Source: an uncultured Dehalococcoidia bacterium
GTDB lineage: Bacteria > Chloroflexota > Dehalococcoidia > Lucifugimonadales > Australimonadaceae
Assembly (NCBI GenBank): GCA_937901475.1
Contig: CALGTL010000142.1
Location: forward strand, 1 to 42,935
Reading direction: 5' to 3'
DNA length: 42,935 nt
Shown here: positions 9,144-19,057 of the stretch, piece after piece
How positions within the stretch are numbered: position 1 is the stretch's first letter
Layout: each line of letters starts with the position of its first letter
Translations under genes and position numbers: made by a program
The notes under the pieces: model-generated
What the model saw: only the letters and a program-made list of their open reading frames with translations
Databases searched by the model: none
Told to the model about the DNA's origin: nothing

Positions 9144-11552
9144 TTAGATGTCGAGGTTCTTCACCTGGCGTGCGTGGGCTTGGATGAACTCCTTGCGAGG
9201 TTGTACTAAGTCTCCCATCAGCGTGGTGAAAACATCATCAGCCTCGGCCGGTTGGTCGGCGTGCACCCGGAGTAGCGTCCGCTTCGTTGGATCCATCGTG
9301 GTCTCCCAAAGCTGGTCAGGATTCATCTCTCCGAGGCCCTTGTAGCGCTGAAGATTTACACCGCTGCGATCGGAATGCCGCTCAAGCGCGGTGGCGAGAT
9401 CGAACCAACCCAGTCCAGAAGCGACTTCATTGTCCCGTCGAGTGATGGAGAATCGATGACTGCTAATCCACTCGGCGATGCGAGGGTAAAACTCATTCGC
9501 ACGGTGGGTTGATACGGACTCCAGCACAGCTTTTACATTGATAGTGCCATGCCCAGGAACCTCTAGGAGAAAGCGGCCCTCTTTTATGTTCTGTTGCGGT
9601 TTGCATTCGAATCCAGACTCAGTGAACCACGCACTTACCGCTTTTAGGGAGTCCGGGCCATCGAAGGCAAGGCGGTATTTACCTTGAGCAGCCCCCTGGA
9701 AGAGCGCTCCGGCAAGTTCAGGAGCGAGCCCCAAGCTGGATAGCGGTGCGACCCATGTTTGGAATTCACGAATCAATTCAAGCAGATTGCTGAGCTTTGG
9801 GCCGTTCATCTTTACGGAGCCATCTTCATTGGTCACGGAGACGCGGCCGTAGAGTTGATGGGACATCCATGTGTCTTTGTCGGCCTCTAAGTATTGGTAC
9901 TCAACAGACCGGCCGCGTGCGGTGCGGTACAGTGGGGGTTGGGCAACATACAGGTGCCCTGCGTCGATAAGCTGTCGCATATTGCGGAAAAAGAAGGTAA
10001 GAAGAAGTGTACGGATGTGTGCGCCGTCGACGTCTGCGTCGGTCATGATTATGACCTTGTGATAGCGCAATTTTGGGATGTTGAAATCTTCGCCTAATCC
10101 GGCACCAATGGCGGTAATGAGGGCCCTAATCTCCTCGTGGGCGAGCATACGATCAGGGCGAGCTTTCTCGACGTTGAGAATTTTACCTCGGAGAGGCAGG
10201 ATTGCTTGGGTGCGCCGATCGCGGCCCATTTTTGCTGAACCGCCAGCTGATTCACCTTCAACAAGGAAAAGTTCGGAGAGTTCGGGGCTCTTTTCGGAAC
10301 AGTCAGCAAGCTTACCCGGAAGTGAACCGCCATCCATAGCATTCTTGCGGATGACTAAATCTCTCGCCTTCCGAGCGGCGTCACGTGCGCGCTGAGAGAC
10401 CATGCATTTATCAAGGATACGATGAGCTTCATTGGGGTGCTCTTCGAGGTAGAATTCGAGATTCTGTACTAACAATTGCTCTACCGCGGTCTTGACCTCT
10501 GCATTACCAAGCTTCCCTTTGGTTTGGCCTTCGAACTGAGGCTCCTCAAGGCGAACGCTAATGATGGCAGTGAGCCCCTCGCGCACATCTTCACCGGAAA
10601 AATTCGGCTGATCGTCACGCAATATTTTGTTCTTTTTCGCGTAACTGTTGATGGCCCGCGTCAGGCCCGCGCGAAAGCCCACCATGTGTGTACCGCCGTC
10701 GACGGTGTTGATGCAGTTAGCGAAGGCGAGAGTATTCTCATAGAAACCCGTGTTGTATTGAAGAGCGACCTCAACCATGGTGCCATCACCTTGCTGCTCC
10801 ATGTAAAAAGGCTCGTCCTGGAGTGCTTCGCGGTTGTGATCTAGTTGCCGGACGAAGCTGGCGATGCCGCCCTCGAAATAGAACGTGCGGTCGTGTTCTG
10901 GCCGAGCCTCCGACTTGAATGACAACCAGATGCCTTTATTCAGGTAGGCCATTTCGCGAAAACGTTGAAGCAAGGTGTCATGGTCGTAATTGATGGGCCC
11001 AAAAGTAACTTCGTCGGCCAAAAATTGAACGACCGTTCCTTGCTGGTTAGAGTCTGACGCATCGATGGGGCCGTCGTGAATCACCTCGGTGCTCGGGATG
11101 CCGCGTGCGTACTCCTGGTGGTAATGCTGTCCGTCGCGAGCGACATCAACGCGCATCGTTGAGGAGAGTGCGTTCACCACCGAAGCACCAACGCCGTGTA
11201 AACCACCGGAGACTTTGTAAGCCCCGCCACCGAATTTCCCGCCAGCGTGTAGCGTAGTCATGATGGTTTCGAGGGCAGATTTGCCTGTAGTCGCGTGGAT
11301 ATCAACAGGGATGCCGCGGCCGTTGTCAGCGACAGTCACGGAACCGTCGTCGAACATCGTGACAGTGACGTGATCGCAGTAGCCCGCCATCGCTTCATCC
11401 ACACCGTTGTCGACAATCTCATAGACGAGATGGTGCAAGCCGCGCTGATCCGTACTGCCAATGTACATGCCAGGTCGGCGGCGAACCGCTTCCAGCCCTT
11501 CGAGGACTTGGATATCGCTAGCGGTGTAATCGGACGGCTTCTGATCAACCAT
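9144..11552 (-). CDS. gyrB: DNA gyrase subunit B
   Basis: IQVLEGLEAVRRRPGMYIGSTDQRGLHHLVYEIVDNGVDEAMAG, ELFLVEGESAGGSAKMGRDRRTQAILPLRGKILNVEKA, IIMTDADVDGAHIRTLLLTFFFR, QRYKGLGEMNPDQLWETTMDP. Confidence 0.96.
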   Translation of the reverse strand: MVDQKPSDYTASDIQVLEGLEAVRRRPGMYIGSTDQRGLHHLVYEIVDNGVDEAMAGYCDHVTVTMFDDGSVTVADNGRGIPVDIHATTGKSALETIMTTLHAGGKFGGGAYKVSGGLHGVGASVVNALSSTMRVDVARDGQHYHQEYARGIPSTEVIHDGPIDASDSNQQGTVVQFLADEVTFGPINYDHDTLLQRFREMAYLNKGIWLSFKSEARPEHDRTFYFEGGIASFVRQLDHNREALQDEPFYMEQQGDGTMVEVALQYNTGFYENTLAFANCINTVDGGTHMVGFRAGLTRAINSYAKKNKILRDDQPNFSGEDVREGLTAIISVRLEEPQFEGQTKGKLGNAEVKTAVEQLLVQNLEFYLEEHPNEAHRILDKCMVSQRARDAARKARDLVIRKNAMDGGSLPGKLADCSEKSPELSELFLVEGESAGGSAKMGRDRRTQAILPLRGKILNVEKARPDRMLAHEEIRALITAIGAGLGEDFNIPKLRYHKVIIMTDADVDGAHIRTLLLTFFFRNMRQLIDAGHLYVAQPPLYRTARGRSVEYQYLEADKDTWMSHQLYGRVSVTNEDGSVKMNGPKLSNLLELIREFQTWVAPLSSLGLAPELAGALFQGAAQGKYRLAFDGPDSLKAVSAWFTESGFECKPQQNIKEGRFLLEVPGHGTINVKAVLESVSTHRANEFYPRIAEWISSHRFSITRRDNEVASGLGWFDLATALERHSDRSGVNLQRYKGLGEMNPDQLWETTMDPTKRTLLRVHADQPAEADDVFTTLMGDLVQPRKEFIQAHARQVKNLDI

Positions 11553-11842
11553 TCAAGCGGCTCCTGCGGGCGAAGAAATCTTTTTACAGGCGATCCTTCA
11601 GACCAATGTTCACACGGTATATTTACGAGTGCGAAAAGTGAACGTGCTTACCCCTGTTAACGCGCGTTATTCTACCATTGCTACGGACAAGAATCAAAAG
11701 AGACCGCACAGATAGTATTTTGGACGTGCTGTAGACACAGCATCGATGAAGCATGGGCCATTTGGATTAAGAAAGCGTGGGTATATAGCAATTGCGCCAG
11801 CAGCTTGCGGCATGATGTGTTCAAGGGGCTGGCCTTGACGCA

Positions 11843-12529
11843 TTGGCCCGCACGAGCAAAGATTTCACCGTGCTCTTACCTAAAATCATAGCAATTGATG
11901 GCCCCGTGGCTTCAGGCAAGACGGCAGTTGGCCGTCAATTGGCCCACCGAGTCGGCTACCGTTTTGTCGATACCGGAATGATGTATCGCGCTTGTACATA
12001 CCTTGCGTTACGACAAGGAGTGGACATTGGAGACTCTGAAGGCCTAGCTTCCTTGGCGGCGACGACGGCGATGGATATTGTGGTTACCTCGCAGGGAGAG
12101 CGCCTTTTGGCCAACGGCGAGGATGTGACGATTCACTTGCGCACACCACAAGTACAGGCTTGCGTTTCTGATGTGGCAAAAGTACAAGGCGTTCGTGTAG
12201 CTATGGTCGTTCAACAACAGCATATGGCCGAAGCAGGCGAGGTGGTCATGGTGGGGAGGGACATCGGCACGAAAGTGCTTCCCAACGCAGGTAAGGTCTA
12301 CCTCGACGCATCAGTTGAGGAGCGTGTTCGCCGTCGGCTGGCAGAGGCTTTTGGTAGAGAAACAGAAGCTGGGGTTCGGGCCAACATTGACTTGCGAGAC
12401 AGGATTGACATGGAGCGGGAGGAAAGCCCACTACGCGTCGCTGATGATGCAGTGGTAGTGGAGACGGACGCACTGGATGTTGAAGGGGTTGTTAGTGCAG
12501 TGATAGTGGCTCTTGGGGGCAAAGCGTGA
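11843..12529 (+). CDS. cmk: Cytidylate kinase
   Basis: IIAIDGPVASGKTAVGRQLAHRVGYRFVDTGMMYRACTYLAL and VMVGRDIGTKVLPNAGKVYLDAS. Exact start uncertain. Confidence 0.92.
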   Translation: MARTSKDFTVLLPKIIAIDGPVASGKTAVGRQLAHRVGYRFVDTGMMYRACTYLALRQGVDIGDSEGLASLAATTAMDIVVTSQGERLLANGEDVTIHLRTPQVQACVSDVAKVQGVRVAMVVQQQHMAEAGEVVMVGRDIGTKVLPNAGKVYLDASVEERVRRRLAEAFGRETEAGVRANIDLRDRIDMEREESPLRVADDAVVVETDALDVEGVVSAVIVALGGKA

Positions 12530-13203
12530 CGTCGTTTCGTATCGACTTCCTTTACCGTGGAGGGCGATTCCTCGCGAAAGTATTCCTACCGACGTTTGGG
12601 AGCATGGTTGTTGAAGGGAGAGAGAACCTCCCGAAGGCTGGCCCTCTTCTAATCGCCTCTAATCATCAGAGCTACACAGACCCTGCGGTGCTGATTTACG
12701 CAATCGATAGGCCCGTTTGGTGGATGGCGAAGGGGTCGCTGTTCAATGGATGGTTGGTTTCTTGGTTCCTGCGGCAGTTGCACATGTTTGGGGTTAACCG
12801 TCAAAAGCAGGATCTCGCAGCATTGGGCCACGCGCAGAGGTTGCTGGATGAAGGGCGTGCGTTGGTGATGTTTCCAGAGGGCACGCGGCATCCTGGTGCT
12901 CTTGGGAGGGGTCATGACGGAATGGCCTACATAGCAATGCGTACAGGCGTGCCTATCGTACCCGTTGCCATCACGGGTACCGAGTTGATTCGCCATGTCG
13001 TGCGCACCCCCTTTCACTTTCAGAAACTAAAAGTGGTTATCGGTAAGCCATACACTCTCGCAAATGTGTATGGCCGTATCGACAAACAGCAGTTGTTGAA
13101 CATGACAGACAAAATCATGGAATCCATTGCAGAGCTATTACCGCAGGAATATCGAGGTGTTTACAACGAAGCAGTAACCGAAAGCGTTGATTCAGGTCCA
13201 TAG
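12526..13203 (+). CDS. plsC: 1-acyl-sn-glycerol-3-phosphate acyltransferase (PlsC family)
   Basis: ASNHQSYTDPAVL (NHxxxxD motif) and MFPEGTRHPGALGRGHDGMAYIA. Start overlaps the end of cmk. Confidence 0.9.
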   Translation: MTSFRIDFLYRGGRFLAKVFLPTFGSMVVEGRENLPKAGPLLIASNHQSYTDPAVLIYAIDRPVWWMAKGSLFNGWLVSWFLRQLHMFGVNRQKQDLAALGHAQRLLDEGRALVMFPEGTRHPGALGRGHDGMAYIAMRTGVPIVPVAITGTELIRHVVRTPFHFQKLKVVIGKPYTLANVYGRIDKQQLLNMTDKIMESIAELLPQEYRGVYNEAVTESVDSGP

Positions 13204-13368
13204 TTTTGACGAAAGGCGTCGCTGCTAGGATGCCGATGGTTGAACCCGAACAGGTTTGGTCTTTGTGCTGCAAATCGGGGACTGCTATCATCCTTTTCCG
13301 AGACAAAAATGGCGATTTGTGACCCATAAAGCACCGCCGTCAACGCCTCTTTCACACTGTCCAGGAAG

Positions 13369-13388
13369 CTCACGAGAAAACTCGTGAG
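13369..13388 (+). promoter_or_regulatory. Perfect 8-bp hairpin overlapping the ppdK Shine-Dalgarno
   Basis: CTCACGAG-AAAA-CTCGTGAG, followed directly by GAGGAAGTGATG. The 3' arm contributes GAG to the SD GAGGAGG (13386-13392). Confidence 0.5.
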
Positions 13389-13397
13389 GAGGAAGTG

Positions 13398-16355
13398 ATG
13401 GCTACCAGTATTGAACACAAGATGGTTTACCGACTCGCTGAAGGAAGCGCGGGCATGGTTTCCCTTCTTGGTTCCAAGGGAGCGCATGCAAGCGAGATGG
13501 CGCGCATCGGTATTCCTGTACCTCCCGGATTCGTTATTACGACCGAAGCATGCCTTGAGTACTTCAAGGTCGGTAGGCGCTTACCAGAGGGCCTTTGGGA
13601 CACGATTGTTTCAAATGTTCATTTACTGGAAGAAGAGACGGGGCGCAAATTTGGAGACTCCCATAACCCGCTAGTGGTGTCTGTTCGGTCAGGTTCTGCT
13701 GTCTCGATGCCAGGCATGATGGATACGATTCTCAACATGGGTGTGACGGATCTCACGGTGGGTGGCGTTACGAACATGATGAACGATGAGCGCCCTGCCA
13801 TGGATGCGTATCGTCGGCTCGTGCAGGGTTTTGGAAGCGTCGTTTTGGGCATTGAGAAAGATAAATTTGAGACGCGGCTTGAGATGGCGAAGACTTCCCG
13901 CGGACTGACGTACGATTACGAATTAACGCCTGCGGCATTACGTGAACTCGTCACGGAATTCAGGAATGTAATCAAAGACGCGACGGGTAGCGACATCGCG
14001 GACGATCCATGGGTACTGCTGAGGCAAGCTGTTGAAGCAGTGTTTGACTCATGGAACAACCCAAGAGCTATTACCTATCGTGAGTTTGCTGGCATTTCGC
14101 ATGATTTGGGCACAGGGTGCGTGATTATGGCGATGGTGTTCGGCAATCTGGGGTCAGATTCAGGGACTGGCGTTATGTTTACTCGTTCTCCTGCGACGGG
14201 TGAGAAAACCCTTTATGGCGAATTCCTAACGAATGCACAAGGTGAGGACGTGGTTGCTGGGGTTCGTACGCCTCAGCGGATCAGAACGCTTGAGACGGAG
14301 GCCCCCGGCCTCTACAAGCAAATCGAGGAGATGGCGCGAACCCTCGAGGCACATTATGGAGATGTTCAGGACATAGAGTTTACCGTGGAGCGCGGCAAAC
14401 TCTACATCTTGCAAACAAGGACTGCCAAGCGTACGGCTCCTGCTGCTGTTCGTATCGCAGTCGATTTCGTTGAGGAAGGGGTACTTTCGAAGGAAGATGC
14501 TCTCGGCCGTATCCCGGCAAGCGACATTACGCAGGTCTTGATGCCCCGATTCGATGGAGATGCTAAAGCCCTAGCCACTCAGACCGCGCTGCTTGCAGTG
14601 GGCGTTGGGGGGTCTCCTGGAGCCGCCTCGGGAGTTGTTGTGCTGGACCCGGACCGCGCTGTTGAGCGCGCTGAGGCTGGTGATTCCGTCATCCTCGTTA
14701 GGCACGAGACCAGCCCTGATGACGTTCACGGCATCATCAAGGCCCAAGGCGTGTTGACCTCCCGCGGCGGTATGACGAGCCATGCTGCGGTCGTCACTCG
14801 TGGCTTGGGCAAGCCCTGCGTCGTTGGGTGCGAAGAGTTGCACGTCGACATGGTTGCGAGGACCGCCACCGCGCGTGGGGTGACCGTCGCTGAAGGCGAC
14901 CTCATCAGTATTGATGGCGGCACTGGTGAAGTGTTCGTGGGTGAGCTCGCGACCGTCGAGCCGAACGCCGATGACCTTCACGAGTTGAACGTCCTCCTAT
15001 CCTGGGCGGACGAAGTACGCAAGCTTCAGGTATGGGCGAACGCGGATACGCCGCAAGACGCGCAACGTGCTCACCAAAACGGCGCGGAAGGCATCGGCCT
15101 TTGCCGCACCGAGCACATGTTCTTCGCTGCCGATCGCCTGCCACATATCCAAGCACTGCTTGAGGTTGGCCCGCAGGCATCAAAGGTGATTAGAGAGACC
15201 GACGAGTTGGCCAAGGCGCTGGAGTTGGCCCCTGCATCCGAACGGGAATCGCTGATTCGGCGGGTCAAAGAGGCGCGCGAAAAGGTCGAGTCATCCAAGG
15301 AAGTTTTGGCGTTCCACACAGAGTTGGCAGAGCTGGAGAAGTTCCAGACAGCCGATTTCTACGGGATCCTCAAGGCGATGGAAGGCAAGCCCGTCGTTGT
15401 CCGTTTGCTCGATGCGCCCCTCCATGAGTTCCTCCCTCACTACGAAGACTTGATCCGCGAAGAGGAACAACTTTTTGCGGCGCAGCGGGCGAGCAATGGT
15501 TCACAAGCCTCGTTTGGTGCTGTACTGCCCAGACCCGAACAAAGGGACGCCCAAGGCTTCCTGCTCACCCCCCGGGATGCACAGCCGCACGACGCGGAAA
15601 CAGCCGGTGAGCGCGGCGAGTCGGTGCCCATGAGCGAAGCGGCGGTTGAGCACCACCGCCTGCTCGAACTGGTCAAGGCCCTTCGAGAGACTAACCCCAT
15701 GCTGGGCCACCGTGGTTGCCGCGTTGGTCTTACGATGCCAGAGATATACGAGATGCAGGTGCGTGCCATCGTGACGGCAGCGTGTCGCCTCACCGAGGAA
15801 GGCACGAAGATCAACCCTGAGATTATGATTCCGATCGTGTCGCACGTGAACGAGCTTAAGTGGCTGAGGCCGCGTCTTCGCGCCGTCGCCAAAGAGACCC
15901 GTGAGCGATTGGGCGTTGAAGTGACGTATAAATTCGGCACTATGATTGAGGTGCCGCGCGCGGCCCTCACCGCAGGCGAGATCGCGGAGAACACCGAGTT
16001 TTTCAGCTTCGGTTCTAACGACCTTACGCAAATGACCTTCGGGTACAGCAGAGACGACGCTGAAACTAAGTTTCTCAACCACTACGTCGAGACAGAGATT
16101 CTCCCCTGGAACCCGTTCGACAGTATCGATTTCACAGGCGTTGGCCGGTTGATGCGAATTGCTGTTGAGGAGGGCAGGAGGGTCAACCCCGAGCTTCCTA
16201 TCGGAATCTGCGGCGAGCATGGCGGTGAACCGTACAGCATAGCCTTTTGCCACGAGATTGGACTCAATTACGTCAGCGCTTCACCTTATCGAGTGCCTGT
16301 TGCACGGTTGGCTGCTGCCCAGAGTGCGCTGGGGCATCTCAAGTCGAACATATAG
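13398..16355 (+). CDS. ppdK: Pyruvate, phosphate dikinase
   Basis: GSKGAHASEMARIGIPVPPGFVITTEAC, phospho-His motif LTSRGGMTSHAAVVTRGLGKPCVVGC, EGIGLCRTEHMFF, catalytic Cys motif IGICGEHGGEP. Confidence 0.95.
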   Translation: MATSIEHKMVYRLAEGSAGMVSLLGSKGAHASEMARIGIPVPPGFVITTEACLEYFKVGRRLPEGLWDTIVSNVHLLEEETGRKFGDSHNPLVVSVRSGSAVSMPGMMDTILNMGVTDLTVGGVTNMMNDERPAMDAYRRLVQGFGSVVLGIEKDKFETRLEMAKTSRGLTYDYELTPAALRELVTEFRNVIKDATGSDIADDPWVLLRQAVEAVFDSWNNPRAITYREFAGISHDLGTGCVIMAMVFGNLGSDSGTGVMFTRSPATGEKTLYGEFLTNAQGEDVVAGVRTPQRIRTLETEAPGLYKQIEEMARTLEAHYGDVQDIEFTVERGKLYILQTRTAKRTAPAAVRIAVDFVEEGVLSKEDALGRIPASDITQVLMPRFDGDAKALATQTALLAVGVGGSPGAASGVVVLDPDRAVERAEAGDSVILVRHETSPDDVHGIIKAQGVLTSRGGMTSHAAVVTRGLGKPCVVGCEELHVDMVARTATARGVTVAEGDLISIDGGTGEVFVGELATVEPNADDLHELNVLLSWADEVRKLQVWANADTPQDAQRAHQNGAEGIGLCRTEHMFFAADRLPHIQALLEVGPQASKVIRETDELAKALELAPASERESLIRRVKEAREKVESSKEVLAFHTELAELEKFQTADFYGILKAMEGKPVVVRLLDAPLHEFLPHYEDLIREEEQLFAAQRASNGSQASFGAVLPRPEQRDAQGFLLTPRDAQPHDAETAGERGESVPMSEAAVEHHRLLELVKALRETNPMLGHRGCRVGLTMPEIYEMQVRAIVTAACRLTEEGTKINPEIMIPIVSHVNELKWLRPRLRAVAKETRERLGVEVTYKFGTMIEVPRAALTAGEIAENTEFFSFGSNDLTQMTFGYSRDDAETKFLNHYVETEILPWNPFDSIDFTGVGRLMRIAVEEGRRVNPELPIGICGEHGGEPYSIAFCHEIGLNYVSASPYRVPVARLAAAQSALGHLKSNI

Positions 16356-16407
16356 ATGAGGCCGTCTAGCTGGCGCTGATCGGCTCAGCTGAGTGAAGGG
16401 AAACGCG

Positions 16408-17751
16408 ATGGCGATGAGCGGCAACGATGAAGCGCGGCAATATGTTCTACGGATGGCCAAAGAGAATGATGTCAAGTTTATTCGTCTTTGGTTCACGGAC
16501 ATCTTGGGTAACCTCAAGGGATTCGCTATTACGGACGCCGAGCTCGAGGATGCGCTTGAAGTCGGCATAGCGTTCGATGGTTCTACAGTAGAAGGGTTCG
16601 CTCGTCAGGATGAAGCCGATATGGTTGCCATGCCTGACCCCACGACCTTTTCTGTGTTGCCGTGGCGCCCGCGTCAAAATGCCGTAGCGCGAATGTTCTG
16701 TGATGTCTTGCGACCTGATGGGTCATCATTTGAAGGCGATTCAAGGCTGGTACTCAAACGGGCGCTAGAAAAGGCTGCGGGCCTGGGCTTCGCCTTTCAG
16801 GTGGGTCCTGAGATGGAGCATTTCTACTTCAAGAGCTCGGCAGGGCCTGAGCCGTTGGACGTTGGTGGCTACTTTGACCTGACATCATCCCTGGATGCGG
16901 GCGCAGATCTGCGGCGGGAAACGGTGCTGCTCTTGGAGCAGATGGGCATTCCGGTGGAGTACAGTCATCACGAAGTGGCCCATAGTCAACATGAAATTGA
17001 CCTGCGTCACACGGATGCGCTGACGATGGCGGATGCGGTGATGACTTATAGACAGGTCGTCAAGGAAGTGGCAGAGAGTCACGGAGTATTTGCGAGTTTC
17101 ATGCCCAAGCCTATGCAGGATCAAAATGGCTCAGGGATGCATGTGCATATGTCGCTTTCTAGGGGGGAAGAGAATGCATTCTATGACGCCAGTAACGCGT
17201 TTAAACTCTCTAAAATCGCGCAGCAATTCATCGCAGGCTTACTACGGCATGCTCCTGAGATTGCATGTGTCTGCAACCAGTGGGTGAATTCCTACAAACG
17301 ACTGGTGCCGGGTTTCGAGGCCCCTGCCTACACATCCTGGGCTGCCGTAAATCGTTCTGACCTTATCCGAGTGCCTTCATACCGCCCTGGTAGAGAAGCC
17401 TCTGTACGAATCGAGTTTCGCCAGCCGGATCCGGCGTGCAATCCTTATTTAACTTTCGCTGCGATTCTGACGGCAGGGCTCGCGGGCATACAACAAGGCT
17501 ATGACCCCGTGCCCCCCTGCGATTTCGATGTTGCACCAATGACAAATGATGAGCGTGCGGCTCGTGGGGTTAAAGCACTGCCGCGTAGCCTGAATGAAGC
17601 GTTGGTGCTAGCAGAGCAGAGTGAAGTGCTGCGCGAGGCGCTTGGCGAGCATACGTATCAGAGCCTGCTTCAAAATAAGCGAATTGAAGTTGACCGATTT
17701 CAGGCGGCTGTTACAGATTTTGAACTTTCTCGGTACTTCCCGAACCTATAA
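16408..17751 (+). CDS. glnA: Glutamine synthetase (type I-like)
   Basis: RLWFTDILGNLKGFAI, FDGSTVEGFARQDEADM, GPEMEHFYF, NGSGMHVHMSL, RVPSYRPG. Start set to the internal ATG at 16408. Confidence 0.93.
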   Translation: MAMSGNDEARQYVLRMAKENDVKFIRLWFTDILGNLKGFAITDAELEDALEVGIAFDGSTVEGFARQDEADMVAMPDPTTFSVLPWRPRQNAVARMFCDVLRPDGSSFEGDSRLVLKRALEKAAGLGFAFQVGPEMEHFYFKSSAGPEPLDVGGYFDLTSSLDAGADLRRETVLLLEQMGIPVEYSHHEVAHSQHEIDLRHTDALTMADAVMTYRQVVKEVAESHGVFASFMPKPMQDQNGSGMHVHMSLSRGEENAFYDASNAFKLSKIAQQFIAGLLRHAPEIACVCNQWVNSYKRLVPGFEAPAYTSWAAVNRSDLIRVPSYRPGREASVRIEFRQPDPACNPYLTFAAILTAGLAGIQQGYDPVPPCDFDVAPMTNDERAARGVKALPRSLNEALVLAEQSEVLREALGEHTYQSLLQNKRIEVDRFQAAVTDFELSRYFPNL

Positions 17752-17758
17752 CTCGCGG

Positions 17759-18841
17759 TTAGATACTTGCGACAGCGACGGCTTTTCCGGTCGCAGATGA
17801 TTCGCGGACTGCGTCTAGTATGGCCTGTACCGCAAAGCCGTCTGCGAAATTAGGGGTAAACGAGGTGCCTTCCTTTAGGCCGCGATCAAAGTCGCGTACT
17901 AGGCGACGGAACGCAGGGATACGGCGATCGCTGTCGTCAGGTAAGGGGTCGAACGCGGCAGGACGAGGTAAAGGGGCAACTTCTTCTCCGGCCTTTGCCC
18001 CATGAACGACCTCCGCTGAGGTTGGGTTGACGCCTGCTTGAGGAAGAACAAGCACCCCGTCGGAGCCTTCAATGATAGTGCGCGCGCCGAGCATCACCGG
18101 AGAGGCCGCGGTGTAGGCGAGTGACCCGAGCGCTCCGTTCGCGAATTTCATGTTGATGACGAAGGAGTCATCCGCGTCGGCCAATGTGATGCTTCCTGAG
18201 GCATCGGTGCGTTCGGGGCGTAGTGTTTGGAGCGAAGCTGATATTTCGATGATATCGCCGACCCACCATCGGATACTGTCTAGGAAATGGGAGCCGATTG
18301 CCCCCAGTGCACCGCCACCGCTTTCAAGCCTTGCCTGCCACGTCATAGGGGAAGAGACCCCGCGGTTCAGGGCGAAATTGGCTTGGGTGTAGACCGTTTG
18401 CGGGTCGCCGATATATCCCTGCTCCAATAAAGATCGAGCTTGGAGTCGTTGAGGGGTGTAGCGGAATTCGTGGGCAACCATGGCCGTGATGTTGGCTTTG
18501 CTTGCAGCGTCGTACATGGCCTTTGCGTCGCTGATGTTCATAGCAAAAGGCTTTTCGCAGATGACGTGTTTACCTGCGGCAATGGCTGCCAGGGTGGGTT
18601 CGGTATGAGATATGGGTGGTGTGACGACTGCGACAATGTCTACGTGGTCGCTCGCAATCAGGTCATGGTAGTCGGTGAAGACATTCGGAATTTCCAAATC
18701 CATGGCCGCTTGGTTGACCTTCTCTGGTGTCCGCGCGCAGATGGCGGTTATTTCAAAGCCTTCTGCTCTATAGGCTGGAATATGTACCGCTACTCCGAAT
18801 CCAACGCCGATGACGCCGACGCGTCGCCCCATTGCTGCCAT
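17759..18841 (-). CDS. Gfo/Idh/MocA-family oxidoreductase
   Basis: N-terminal Rossmann fold MGRRVGVIGVGFGVAVHIPAYRAEGFEITAICARTPEK and GKHVICEKPFAMN. Start moved to 18841; the upstream ORF extension is antisense to the T-box. Confidence 0.9.
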   Translation of the reverse strand: MAAMGRRVGVIGVGFGVAVHIPAYRAEGFEITAICARTPEKVNQAAMDLEIPNVFTDYHDLIASDHVDIVAVVTPPISHTEPTLAAIAAGKHVICEKPFAMNISDAKAMYDAASKANITAMVAHEFRYTPQRLQARSLLEQGYIGDPQTVYTQANFALNRGVSSPMTWQARLESGGGALGAIGSHFLDSIRWWVGDIIEISASLQTLRPERTDASGSITLADADDSFVINMKFANGALGSLAYTAASPVMLGARTIIEGSDGVLVLPQAGVNPTSAEVVHGAKAGEEVAPLPRPAAFDPLPDDSDRRIPAFRRLVRDFDRGLKEGTSFTPNFADGFAVQAILDAVRESSATGKAVAVASI

Positions 18842-19005
18842 GGATAATCTCCCTTGGTTAGTGCGAGGGTATTCTATAGGGTCGTTGTTCGGCGGTATTC
18901 GGGGACGCGGATTTAGAGAGGCCGAGGTGTTTTTGGGTGCGTGGAGGCTATTTTGAAGCCCACTCGTAACCGCCGTCGCGAACAGGGCAGGGTGGTGAAT
19001 GACGT

Positions 19006-19035
19006 TTGACAGTGCCGAGGTGTCATGGGGATAAT
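19006..19035 (+). promoter_or_regulatory. Sigma70-type promoter for the T-box/trp transcript
   Basis: TTGACA (19006-19011), 18-nt spacer, GATAAT (19030-19035), placed just upstream of T-box stem I. Confidence 0.65.
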
Positions 19036-19057
19036 GGCACGTATTCATATTGGCAAT

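Noticed and set aside
15440-16253. Long antisense ORFs (212 and 250 aa) opposite ppdK
   Set aside because: Compositionally biased antisense frames within a strongly supported PPDK coding region and its GC-rich segment; no recognisable domains.
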